Below are positions 17,843 through 25,590 of a stretch of 64,000 nucleotides of DNA, piece after piece; position 1 is the stretch's first letter, and every line of letters starts with the position of its first letter. Source of the stretch: Brucella anthropi_A (lineage in GTDB: Bacteria > Pseudomonadota > Alphaproteobacteria > Rhizobiales > Rhizobiaceae); the NCBI RefSeq assembly GCF_046630315.1, contig NZ_LQBD01000017.1, positions 1 to 64,000 of the forward strand. Reading direction: 5' to 3'. The position numbers and the translations under genes are program-made. The notes beneath the pieces were generated by a model that did no database searches, was not told the DNA's origin, and saw only the letters and a list, made by a program, of their open reading frames with translations.

Positions 17843-18850
17843 ATGAAAAAACTGATTATGCTGGCTACAACGGCCCTGATGGCAGGAGCGCTGACCATAC
17901 CCGCCTTCGCCGAGTTTCAGGAACGCAATATCAGGGTTTCGAACGGCATCAATGAAGATCATCCTGTCGGCAACGGCATCAAGGCAATGAATGAGTGCCT
18001 GGCCGAAAAGTCCGGCGGCAAGATGAAAATAACCGCTTTCTGGGGTGGAGCCCTGGGAGGCGATTTGCAAGCAACGCAGGCGCTGCGTTCCGGTGTGCAG
18101 GAAGGCGTCGTCACGTCATCATCACCCCTCGTCGGAATCATTCCGGCGCTTGGCGTCTTCGACCTGCCGTTTCTCTTCGCAAATGATGAAGAAGCCGATG
18201 CTGTCGTGGATGGACCTTTCGGCAAGATGATGGACGAAAAACTTGCCGCCGTCGGCCTCGTCAATCTGGCCTATTGGGAAAACGGCTTTCGAAATCTTTC
18301 GAACTCGAAACATCCGGTCAATAAGTGGGAAGACTTCAGCGGCATGAAAGTCCGCGTAATGCAAAACAACATCTTCCTCGACACATTCCAGAATTTCGGC
18401 GCCAATGCCACGCCGATGGCTTTCGGCGAAATCTTTTCGGCGCTGGAAACCAAGGCCATCGATGCGCAGGAAAACCCCTACGTCACGATCGACACATCAA
18501 AATTCTACGAAGTGCAGAAATACATCACGGAAACGAAACACGCCTACACGCCATTTCTCTTCCTCTATTCGAAACCGATCTTCGATACATACTCGCCCGA
18601 AGAACAGGCTGCCTTGCGTGAATGTGCCGTCATCGGGCGCGACGTGGAACGCAAGGTCATTCGCGAACTGAACCAGAAGTCGCTCGAAAAAATCAAGGAG
18701 GCTGGTCTGGAAGTCAACACGCTTTCACCAGAAGAGCATGCTCGCATGCTTGAGAAGTCCCAGCCCATCTATGACAAATATAAGCCCCAGATCGGTGCGG
18801 ATGTCGTCGACGCGGTACAAAAGCAGCTTGGCGAAATCCGCAAGCAATAG
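17843..18850 (+). CDS. dctP: TRAP transporter periplasmic binding protein DctP
   Basis: The 335-residue protein starts after GGGAGGAGAGTTCA with a signal peptide (MKKLIMLATTALMAGALTIP) cut near AFA at residue about 21. The DctP-fold signatures include AFWGGALGGDLQATQALRSG, YWENGFRNLSNSKHPV and KVRVMQNNIFLDTFQNFGANATPM. The conserved Arg before MQNN normally bridges the substrate carboxylate, as expected for a sugar acid or other carboxylate. It completes DctQMP and is followed by a strong hairpin. Confidence 0.9.
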   Translation: MKKLIMLATTALMAGALTIPAFAEFQERNIRVSNGINEDHPVGNGIKAMNECLAEKSGGKMKITAFWGGALGGDLQATQALRSGVQEGVVTSSSPLVGIIPALGVFDLPFLFANDEEADAVVDGPFGKMMDEKLAAVGLVNLAYWENGFRNLSNSKHPVNKWEDFSGMKVRVMQNNIFLDTFQNFGANATPMAFGEIFSALETKAIDAQENPYVTIDTSKFYEVQKYITETKHAYTPFLFLYSKPIFDTYSPEEQAALRECAVIGRDVERKVIRELNQKSLEKIKEAGLEVNTLSPEEHARMLEKSQPIYDKYKPQIGADVVDAVQKQLGEIRKQ

Positions 18851-18862
18851 GACATCAACGAA

Positions 18863-18891
18863 AATAGGCCGCGTTGATGACGCGGCCTATT
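18863..18891 (+). terminator. Terminator hairpin after dctP
   Basis: The perfect 12-bp stem AATAGGCCGCGT/ACGCGGCCTATT with loop TGATG begins 12 bp after the dctP stop. A second small stem (TGCCA/TGGCA) follows. It likely also ends leftward transcription of the deaminase operon from the other side. Confidence 0.75.
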
Positions 18892-19005
18892 CTGCCAATT
18901 CTGGCAGCCCCCAGACGATTATCGGCCCGGTTGGCAGATCGCAAGCGCGAACAAGACTGTCAATCGAGCTTGTGCCGGAACGCTCTTCGCCAGGCTCCAT
19001 CATTC

Positions 19006-19605
19006 TCAATTGAGCGGAATAGCGTTTCCATCCTTGCCTGCCTGATATGCGGCTGACAATTCGTCATATTTCGCGAAAATGGCGTCGAGCCTTTTGCCAA
19101 AACGCAAACGATCGGCTTCGGGCAGGGATGCAACCATCTTCGGGATCGAATGGCTATGCCAGAAGGCATTATCGCGATTGTATCCGCCCGGCTCCAGCGT
19201 GAAGACTTCCTTGAGGATTTTCAGATCATGCGGGATCGAGAAAGCGTCTCGTGAATCTTCATGGCTGAAGAGATAGTAGAAATTGTCAAAACCACTCCAC
19301 GTAATGGCCGAAAGGCACATGGAGCATGGCTCGTGAGTGGAAAGAAAGACCATGTCCTTCGTATCGGGGCGTTCGTTCTCGGGCATCTCGTAGAAGCGCT
19401 TCAAAGTATGCACTTCACCATGCCAGAGCGGGTTTTCAGTCTCGTTGTTGGTTTCAGCGAGAACAAGGGACAGATCCGACTTGCGCAATAAAGCTGCACC
19501 GAAAACCTTGTTGCCTTCAGCAACACCGCGTTCAGTCAGCGGAATGACATTCTGCTCGATAACGTCGATCAGCCTTTCGAGCAGTTTCAATTCGTCCGTT
19601 TGCAC
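19006..19605 (-). CDS. Cytidine/deoxycytidylate deaminase-fold protein (probable nucleobase/nucleoside deaminase)
   Basis: This 199-residue protein has the zinc site of the CDA superfamily: His62-x-Glu64 (WHGEVH) and Cys94-x2-Cys97 (HEPCSMCLSA). The C-terminal third is longer than in tRNA adenosine deaminases. No family member with a proven substrate is recognised. It lies downstream of a purine permease on the same strand (60-bp gap with a hairpin), so deamination of guanine, adenine or a related imported base is the likely role. That is inferred from position. Confidence 0.75.
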   Translation of the reverse strand: MQTDELKLLERLIDVIEQNVIPLTERGVAEGNKVFGAALLRKSDLSLVLAETNNETENPLWHGEVHTLKRFYEMPENERPDTKDMVFLSTHEPCSMCLSAITWSGFDNFYYLFSHEDSRDAFSIPHDLKILKEVFTLEPGGYNRDNAFWHSHSIPKMVASLPEADRLRFGKRLDAIFAKYDELSAAYQAGKDGNAIPLN

Positions 19606-19635
19606 AGCGCTTTTTCTCCCGGTTTATCGAAACTG

Positions 19636-19658
19636 GCGCCGGGCTGTCAGCCCGGCGC
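19636..19658 (-). terminator. Intercistronic hairpin between purine permease and deaminase
   Basis: A perfect 10-bp stem (GCGCCGGGCT / AGCCCGGCGC on the plus strand, 3-nt loop) lies 8 bp after the permease stop and about 30 bp before the deaminase start. No T-tract follows, so it is probably an attenuating or stabilising hairpin. Confidence 0.55.
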
Positions 19659-19666
19659 ATTTATTG

Positions 19667-20959
19667 TCACTCCGCAAAGAACGCGAAGCGGATAACGAAG
19701 AGCGCGGCAACCAGCCAGGTTGCGAGATGCACGTCACGCGCCTTGCCGGTGAAGGCCTTGAGCACGACATAGCTGATGAAGCCGAAAGCCAGACCGTTGG
19801 CAATCGAATAGGTGAACGGGATTGCCAAGGCCGTCAGCGCAGCAGGTGCCGCTTCCGTGACATCGTGCCATTCGATTTCGGTCAGTTCACGCATCATCAA
19901 GCAAGCGACATAGATCAGTGCCGGCGCTGTTGCGTAGGCCGGAACGGAACCGGCAAGCGGCGAAATGAACAAGGCTGCAAGAAACAGAAGTGCGACAACC
20001 AGAGCTGTCAGGCCCGTACGACCGCCAGCCTGAACACCCGATGCGCTTTCGACATAAGCCGTCGTGGACGACGTGCCGAGGAGTGACCCGCCAAGAATTG
20101 CCGTGCTGTCGGCAAAAAGTGCGCGTCCAAGACGGTTCGGTTTACCGGGTTCGATCAGGCCGCCGCGCTTCGCCACACCGATCAGTGTGCCGGTCGCATC
20201 AAAAACCTCGACCAGAACAAAAACCAGAATGACATGCAGAATACCGGTATGCAGAGCACCCATCACATCCAGTTGAAGGAAAGTGGGAGCAAGGCTCGGT
20301 GGTGCTGAGAAAACACCCCCGAATTGGCTGATGCCGATAGCGATCGATGCAACGGTGACCACAAGAATCCCGATGAGGATAGCACCGCGAACTTTCAGAG
20401 CGTCCAGCACCGCAATAATGAAGAACCCGGCAATGGCCAGCAATGGTCCAGCTTTCGTCAAGTCCCCAAGTCCGACCAGCGTTGCTTCGTTGCCAACAAC
20501 GACACCAGCGCTCTTCAGACCAATCAGCGCGAGAAACATGCCGATACCCGCAGCAATCGCACTTCTCAGCGAATGCGGAATGCCTTCAACCAACCAGCGG
20601 CGTATGCCTGTCACGGTCAGGATCAAGAAGATGATACCAGAAATGAAGACGGCACCAAGCGCCTGCTGCCAGGAGAAACCCATGGCTCCGACCACGGTGA
20701 AAGCGAAGAACGCATTGAGGCCCATGCCGGGAGCCATACCGATAGGCCAGTTCGCAACGAGCGCCATGATGATCGAGCCAAGAGCCGCCGCAAGGCAGGT
20801 GGCGACGAAAACGGCGTTTCGATCCATACCCGTAGTGGACAGAATGTCCGGGTTCACGAAGATGATGTAAGACATGGTCAGGAAGGTCGTCACGCCGGCG
20901 ATGATTTCCGTTCTCGCCGTGGTGCCGTGTTCCTGCAATTTGAACAGCTTTTCGAGCAT
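19667..20959 (-). CDS. NCS2/AzgA-family purine permease (adenine/guanine/hypoxanthine type)
   Basis: This 430-residue membrane carrier starts MLEKLFKLQEHGTTARTEIIAG, the usual beginning of AzgA/GhxP/PbuG permeases. Family motifs include TTFLTMSYIIFVNPDIL, GMAPGMGLNAFFAFTVVG and GTSSTTAYVESASGVQAGGRTGLTA. Such proteins import purine bases with protons. GGAGGGACG precedes the chosen ATG, nine codons after an upstream in-frame ATG. The 5' leader can fold into a three-helix structure (20994-21055), hinting at RNA-level control. The deaminase gene follows on the same transcript. Confidence 0.88.
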   Translation of the reverse strand: MLEKLFKLQEHGTTARTEIIAGVTTFLTMSYIIFVNPDILSTTGMDRNAVFVATCLAAALGSIIMALVANWPIGMAPGMGLNAFFAFTVVGAMGFSWQQALGAVFISGIIFLILTVTGIRRWLVEGIPHSLRSAIAAGIGMFLALIGLKSAGVVVGNEATLVGLGDLTKAGPLLAIAGFFIIAVLDALKVRGAILIGILVVTVASIAIGISQFGGVFSAPPSLAPTFLQLDVMGALHTGILHVILVFVLVEVFDATGTLIGVAKRGGLIEPGKPNRLGRALFADSTAILGGSLLGTSSTTAYVESASGVQAGGRTGLTALVVALLFLAALFISPLAGSVPAYATAPALIYVACLMMRELTEIEWHDVTEAAPAALTALAIPFTYSIANGLAFGFISYVVLKAFTGKARDVHLATWLVAALFVIRFAFFAE

Positions 20960-20993
20960 CGTCCCTCCAAGGCAAGCGCCCGTCAATCAGCTT

Positions 20994-21055
20994 CCTCAGT
21001 TCGCGTAAAATCGCGACGCGCAATCCCTTGCGCCTCGTAATCTGCCTGACTGAGG
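20994..21055 (-). promoter_or_regulatory. Potential three-way-junction RNA leader of the purine permease
   Basis: Read on the minus strand, P1 is CCTCAGT paired with ACTGAGG (7 bp). It encloses hairpin P2 GCGCAA-GGGA-TTGCGC (6 bp) and hairpin P3 TCGCG-ATTTTA-CGCGA (5 bp), all perfect, with a 15-nt single-stranded joint between P1 and P2. It ends 34 nt before the permease ATG. The 62-nt size and closed multi-helix form resemble a ligand-binding leader, but it does not match the purine riboswitch consensus I know. The function is inferred only. Confidence 0.35.
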
Positions 21056-21291
21056 CAACCTCTGCGATTGCCATAATGTTAGTTGCCGCTGCAGATTTGC
21101 AGTCGGACACGTTCCCCATACACCCATCACGAACAAAAGCACAGTTCCGCCGTGTGAATGCCAGTTTATTGACATGATTTAGTGTGGACTGAGTTTTCGC
21201 CGGGCGCCAGCCACTCATTTGCCGGGAAATATTTGAAACAGATTCAAAAAAGACAATCCGCAGAAACAGCCATGTTCTTCTAACCGACTGA
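21056..21291. other. Non-coding gap between the purine permease leader and the DUF2938 gene
   Basis: Together with the leader this makes a 332-bp stretch without a gene. It should hold the leftward promoter of the permease operon and the 3' end of the DUF2938 transcript (also leftward). The CTGCAGATTTGCAG imperfect palindrome near 21090-21103 is the only clear structure I see in it. Confidence 0.4.
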
Positions 21292-21777
21292 TTAGAAATG
21301 ACTTTCCAAAAGCAACGCCGTGCCATACATGCCGAGTGCAAAAAACGTATGTGCGATCAGATTCAACAAGCGGATATTCTGGGCATTGGGCAATTTTGAT
21401 GCTGCCCAACCGATTCCCAAGCCTGGTTGCAGCAAAAACCATCCCGCCGCGACGGTGAGAATACCGAAAATCCACACCGGTAGAAAGACCGGATCAGAAA
21501 ACCATTCCATACCACCATAAACGGCAAAGATAACGCCATACAGAATACCGACGGCGTAATGTCCGATCCAGCCAAGTGCATTTTCGTGCTTATAAGGTTC
21601 AGCTTCGGAAATATCATCGTGGAAAATTTGCCCGTGGCGAAGGTGCCAGAACCAGCGGCCCACCAATCCCCAGTTTGGACGTTTCTGCCCCGGCATCGCC
21701 GCCAGCACAAGCGCCCACAGGTCCATGACAACCGTTGCGCCGATCCCAATCAGAATTCCACGCCAAATGATATCCAT
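21292..21777 (-). CDS. DUF2938 domain-containing membrane protein
   Basis: This 161-residue protein has about four hydrophobic segments (residues 4-24, 72-92, 98-118 and 138-156). It starts MDIIWRGILIGIGATVVMDLWALVL, and NWGLVGRWFWHLRHGQIFHDDI and ALGWIGHYAVGILYGVIFA match the DUF2938 pattern as I remember it. The function is unknown. It is a single leftward gene with non-coding DNA on both sides. Confidence 0.75.
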   Translation of the reverse strand: MDIIWRGILIGIGATVVMDLWALVLAAMPGQKRPNWGLVGRWFWHLRHGQIFHDDISEAEPYKHENALGWIGHYAVGILYGVIFAVYGGMEWFSDPVFLPVWIFGILTVAAGWFLLQPGLGIGWAASKLPNAQNIRLLNLIAHTFFALGMYGTALLLESHF

Positions 21778-22182
21778 TATATATCCGCCTTTGCGTCATC
21801 GGGCGGCCAGATAAACCTGAGACCGCCCGATGAGCAAGCGTTGGATTGCGTGCACTCCTGCATTCCACGCAATGTACTGGCAATAAATTCACGCAATGAA
21901 TGCAACTATTTCAGCAATAGACATCGCTATAAAACAAGAGGCGATGAAGATCGGCAAACATACCGCGCTACAACGGAAAGGCCCCTTCATCGCCTGCCCC
22001 CACACAAATACAGGTTGACTGAAAGTTAGCTCGACCACAACCGCAATCTGTCCCAAAATGGCACACAATATGTCCCATTCGCAAAACAGCGGGATATCGA
22101 AGGGCAAGATAGATTTCGCGAATGAAATATGAAGCCGAAGATGGAGCTCATTCGGCGAAATGCAATTCGAAAACACATAAAA
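21778..22182. other. About 400-bp gene-free, AT-rich region
   Basis: No credible gene is visible. The stretch holds promoter DNA for the leftward DUF2938 gene and the near-repeats CTGTCCCAAAATGG (about 22048) and ATGTCCCATTCG (about 22070), 20-odd bp apart, which might be regulator half-sites. A small RNA cannot be excluded, but nothing specific supports one. Confidence 0.35.
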
Positions 22183-22222
22183 CAAAAGCGCCGGGACTGG
22201 AGACCGACGCTTTGTTATTTTA
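22183..22222. terminator. Bidirectional terminator-like hairpin downstream of the DUF1127 gene
   Basis: ACAAAAGCGCCGG pairs imperfectly with CCGACGCTTTGT, and T-rich runs lie on both strands (TTATTTTATTTGATTTTT to the right; TTTTGTTTTATG to the left on the minus strand). It sits about 50 bp after the DUF1127 stop and could end transcription from either side. Confidence 0.6.
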
Positions 22223-22271
22223 TTTGATTTTTACTTATGAAGCGATCTTTCGGGAGATACGCCATAAGTTA

Positions 22272-22409
22272 TTACCGACCAAAAACGGCGCTGTGAATCT
22301 GCGAACGCGAAACACCAATATCGGCAAGAAGATGATCGTCCATTGCACCGAGTTCGCGGATAGCGCGGCGGCGGGATACGAACTGCTTTACTTTCTGACG
22401 AATGTTCAT
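22272..22409 (-). CDS. DUF1127 mini-protein
   Basis: This 45-residue, Arg-rich protein starts MNIRQKVKQFVSRRRAIREL and ends with the conserved MDDHLLADIGVSRSQIHSAV pattern of DUF1127. AGGAGAAAGCAA precedes the ATG. Such small proteins are frequent in alphaproteobacteria, where members have been linked to RNA turnover and stress or nutrient responses. The specific role here is unknown. It is transcribed alone, leftwards, with a terminator-like hairpin downstream and an AT-rich promoter region upstream (22410-22666). Confidence 0.85.
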   Translation of the reverse strand: MNIRQKVKQFVSRRRAIRELGAMDDHLLADIGVSRSQIHSAVFGR

Positions 22410-22666
22410 TTGCTTTCTCCTCATTTCGATGATTGTTAAATAGGCGTTTGCACAAATTTCCACCACGGATATGATTGCAAATGAGGCATGCGTTTTTGTT
22501 TGAGCTTGAAGCCTTGAAAAGGCCAGATTTACTTCTTCTTGAAGCAATTGCGCGTTTAATATTCTTGAAATGAAAATTGCCACAAATGTCTTTTGCCAAT
22601 AGGCTTTCAATCGATTAATGGAGCGGAAGGAACGAATTCCTTCCCCCGTTTCCTTCGGACATCGTC

Positions 22667-23581
22667 ATGCTTTACGGTATTTTTCTCGCGTTTGCGTCTT
22701 ATGCGGCATTCGCTGTCAGCGACGCCTGCGTCAAGTTTCTTGATGGCACGCTCTCCCCATACGAAGTGGCGTTTTTCGGCGCTGTACTTGGTCTGTTTGC
22801 TATTCCCTTTACAAAGAAAGCCGGCGATGTCTGGCTGGACATGTTTCGCACCACCAATATCAGGATGTGGCTGCTGCGGACGGTGACAGCCGCCATGGGA
22901 ACGATAGGCAGTGTCACCGCATTCACGCATCTGTCCATGGCGGAAGCCTTTGCCCTCATTTTCCTTCTTCCGGCTTACGTGACGATACTTTCAGTCATAT
23001 TCCTGAAAGAACAGGTGGGCTGGCGCAGATGGTCAGCCGTCCTGATCGGCTTTGCCGGTGTTCTGATTGTGCTTCGTCCGGGTTTCAGGGAACTTTCGAT
23101 CGGCCATCTCGGAGCGCTTGCTGCCGGAATGGGCGGCGCGATGAGCATCATCATCTTCCGCGTCATGGGAAAACAAGAAAAGCGCATCTCGCTTTATACC
23201 AGCGGCCTCGTCGGTCCCATCATCATCTGCGGCGCCTTGATGGCCCCGTCTTATGAAGCGCCGAATACCGAACAATGGATCTATCTGGCAGGCTATGGCC
23301 TGCTCGCGGCGCTTGCCAATATCCTGTTGATGCTCGCAGCCCAACGCGCACCGGCGAGTGCGATCGCGTCTCCGCAATATAGCCAGATGATCTGGGCAAT
23401 CCTTTTCGGATATTTCGTCTTCCATGACCACATAGACCTGCCAATGATGATCGGCATCGTCCTGATTACCATTTCCGGGCTCTTCACCTTCATCCGTGAA
23501 AGGCAGAAAGGCGTCGAAGGTCCACCGGCTGTTGCTACATCGGAACCAACTCCGGCACTTGTGGAAGACAAAATGGAATGA
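22667..23581 (+). CDS. EamA/DMT-superfamily transporter
   Basis: This 304-residue membrane protein has ten hydrophobic segments in two repeated halves (EamA domains at about 1-135 and 145-280). Examples are FLLPAYVTILSVIFLKEQVGWRRW and its second-half counterpart ASPQYSQMIWAILFGYFVFHD. DMT carriers usually export metabolites or amino acids. The substrate cannot be deduced. A soluble tail of about 25 residues follows the last segment. Confidence 0.82.
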   Translation: MLYGIFLAFASYAAFAVSDACVKFLDGTLSPYEVAFFGAVLGLFAIPFTKKAGDVWLDMFRTTNIRMWLLRTVTAAMGTIGSVTAFTHLSMAEAFALIFLLPAYVTILSVIFLKEQVGWRRWSAVLIGFAGVLIVLRPGFRELSIGHLGALAAGMGGAMSIIIFRVMGKQEKRISLYTSGLVGPIIICGALMAPSYEAPNTEQWIYLAGYGLLAALANILLMLAAQRAPASAIASPQYSQMIWAILFGYFVFHDHIDLPMMIGIVLITISGLFTFIRERQKGVEGPPAVATSEPTPALVEDKME

Positions 23582-23814
23582 TCCTGAAAGCAAACAGGGA
23601 CAAGTTGGCACTTGTCTCCGGCGTTGCCTGCTCCTACGATGTGGACAGCCTGTCCGGGATCGATGAAATAACGCTTCAAACAGAAGTGCTTAGGACAATG
23701 ATCTGATTCCATCATATCCAGATGCTCCGAGCATTTTTCCAATAACGATCTGTGTTTGAAAGCGCTCCGCCGCGGGCAGAAGCATGAGAAATATACTGTC
23801 AAAGGACCAGGGAA
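23582..23814. other. Intergenic stretch with a short perfect inverted repeat
   Basis: GACAAGT-TGGC-ACTTGTC at 23599-23616 is a perfect 7-bp inverted repeat just after the transporter stop, possibly a weak terminator. The rest contains the partly symmetric stretch ATCTGATTCCATCATATCCAGAT (about 23700-23722), in two pieces resembling dispersed Rhizobiales palindromes. No gene is seen. Confidence 0.35.
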
Positions 23815-24669
23815 ATGACTGACAAACGGCCGATGTGGACCTATTACAAGGGCGAATGGCGTGAAGGCGATGTACGCATTCTCGGCGCAGCCTCCCAGGC
23901 GACCTGGCTTGGTTCGCTGGTGTTTGACGGCGCTCGCCTGTTTGAAGGCGTGACACCGGATCTTGACCGTCATTCCGCCCGCGCCAACGATTCAGCCCGT
24001 GCCTTGGGATTGGAACCCACGCTTTCCGCCACCGATATAGAAGCGCTTGCACGCGAGGGCCTGAAAAAATTCGCGCCGGGAACAGATGTTTATATCCGCC
24101 CCATGTACTGGGCGGAAGAAGGTGACGCCAGCACGGTCGCGCCGCTTGCATCCTCCACGGATTTTGCGCTCTGTCTTGAAGCGATCCCCATGGTCGAGCC
24201 GAAGGGCTTTACCATCACCACGACATCGTTCCGCCGCCCATATCTGGAAGTCATGCCGGTCAATGCAAAAGCCGCCTGCCTTTATCCGAACAATGCGCGC
24301 ATGCTGCGTGAGGCCAAGGCAAAGGGCTTTCATAATGCACTGGTGACAGACGTGATCGGCAATGTTGCGGAAACTGCAACCTCCAATGTTTTCATGGTGC
24401 GAGGCGGCGAGGTTTTCACGCCTGTTCCCAATGGCACATTCCTCAACGGCATCACGCGCCAGCGTGTCATCAGCCTGTTGCGGAAAGCGGGCGTCACCGT
24501 TCACGAGACCACCTTGAAGATCGAGGATTTCCGCGAAGCAGACGAAATCTTCTCCACCGGCAATATGAGCAAAGTCGTTCCGATTATCGCTTTCGATGAC
24601 CGCAAGATTGAATATGGCCCCGTGACGAAACGCGCCCGTGCGCTCTACTGGGAATGGGCTCACGCCTGA
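23815..24669 (+). CDS. Fold-type IV PLP aminotransferase (branched-chain amino acid aminotransferase-like)
   Basis: This 284-residue class-IV aminotransferase has the PLP Lys at residue 152 (NAKAACLYPNNARM). The cofactor-binding Glu lies in NVAETATSNVFMVRGGEVFTP, and ITRQRVISLLRKAGV matches the family. The N-terminal segment WLGSLVFDGARLFEG is the usual substrate loop. Relatives transaminate Val, Ile and Leu or act on D-amino acids. The protein is shorter than typical IlvE (about 300-360), so its specificity is uncertain. A strong terminator follows, so it is a single-gene unit. Confidence 0.82.
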   Translation: MTDKRPMWTYYKGEWREGDVRILGAASQATWLGSLVFDGARLFEGVTPDLDRHSARANDSARALGLEPTLSATDIEALAREGLKKFAPGTDVYIRPMYWAEEGDASTVAPLASSTDFALCLEAIPMVEPKGFTITTTSFRRPYLEVMPVNAKAACLYPNNARMLREAKAKGFHNALVTDVIGNVAETATSNVFMVRGGEVFTPVPNGTFLNGITRQRVISLLRKAGVTVHETTLKIEDFREADEIFSTGNMSKVVPIIAFDDRKIEYGPVTKRARALYWEWAHA

Positions 24670-24679
24670 TCGCCAAGCA

Positions 24680-24713
24680 AAACATCTCCGACCTGATGCC
24701 GGAGATGTTTTTT
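24680..24713 (+). terminator. Intrinsic terminator after the aminotransferase gene
   Basis: The stem AAACATCTCCG/CGGAGATGTTT (11 bp, 9-nt loop) is followed by a run of T. It begins 10 bp after the stop codon. Confidence 0.85.
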
Positions 24714-24744
24714 CCCGCCCTCCGCAAAGCCAATCCCCCATCAC

Positions 24745-25506
24745 ATGATTGAACACACGTCTCTGTTCCTCACAATCGCAGTCATTGCGGCATTTCTCGT
24801 CGGGCTTTCAAAAGGCGGATTGCCATCAGTCGGAACGCTTGCGGTCCCGTTGATGGCGCTTGTCATTTCTCCAGTGACGGCCGCGGCACTTCTGCTTCCG
24901 ATCTATGTCATCAGCGACATGTTCGGCCTTTATCTTTATCGCCATCACTTTTCCGCACGCAATCTGGCGATCCTGATCCCGGCCGCCATTGTCGGTGTCG
25001 GCATCGGCTGGATGTTCAGCGCACATCTGTCGCCAACTTTTATCGGAATGCTGGTCGGATTGGTCGGCATCCTTTTCTGCTTCAATGCGTGGTTCGGCGC
25101 ACGTTATCGCAAAAAGGCGCGAAAGGCGGATGTTCCGGGCGGCGTATTCTGGGGCATACTTACGGGATTGACCAGTTTTGTCTCCCATTCCGGCGCACCG
25201 CCCTTCCAGATGTATGTGCTGCCGCAGCATCTCCCGAAACTGATCTTTGCCGGCACCTCGACTATACTTTTTGCCGTCGTCAACGCCGTCAAGCTCGTCC
25301 CCTACTGGCAATTGCAGCAATTTTCCAATCTCGATATCTCACTCGGTTTGTGGCTTGTTCCGGCTGCCATCATCGGCACCTTTGTCGGCGCAAAGCTGAC
25401 CCGCATCATGCCGGACGGACCATTTTTCCTGCTCGTGCAACTGACCTTGTTCGGGCTTTCCATCAAGCTGATTGCCGATTGGATCGCGCCTTATTTCTTC
25501 GGTTGA
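24745..25506 (+). CDS. TSUP/TauE-family sulfite or sulfonate exporter-like membrane protein
   Basis: This 253-residue protein has about eight hydrophobic segments in two repeats. The first carries VGLSKGGLPSVGTLAVPLM and the second TGLTSFVSHSGAPPFQMYVLP, the paired signature of TSUP anion transporters. Members export sulfite, sulfoacetate or related anions. The substrate is unknown. It lies 30 bp beyond a strong terminator and 84 bp before the flavoprotein gene. Confidence 0.82.
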   Translation: MIEHTSLFLTIAVIAAFLVGLSKGGLPSVGTLAVPLMALVISPVTAAALLLPIYVISDMFGLYLYRHHFSARNLAILIPAAIVGVGIGWMFSAHLSPTFIGMLVGLVGILFCFNAWFGARYRKKARKADVPGGVFWGILTGLTSFVSHSGAPPFQMYVLPQHLPKLIFAGTSTILFAVVNAVKLVPYWQLQQFSNLDISLGLWLVPAAIIGTFVGAKLTRIMPDGPFFLLVQLTLFGLSIKLIADWIAPYFFG

Positions 25507-25590
25507 CGCGGTTCAACTACCGCTTGCAACCCATCATCCCTTCGGTCACGATGCACTTATCAAGCGCTTTGTGGGAGAGAGGGAGCGGGG

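Noticed and set aside
18887..19003. 38-codon leftward ORF (begins MMEPGEERSG) just after the deaminase gene
   Set aside because: There is no good ribosome site, and its stop lies inside the dctP terminator hairpin. Coding potential cannot be shown without conservation.
20960..21120. Classical purine or xanthine riboswitch upstream of the permease
   Set aside because: Helices are present, but I cannot find the conserved purine-aptamer core sequence, so I list only an uncharacterised structured leader.
21889..22185. 98-codon leftward hydrophobic ORF in the gap upstream of the DUF2938 gene
   Set aside because: It has no ribosome site, its composition looks like translated AT-rich non-coding DNA, and it resembles no family.
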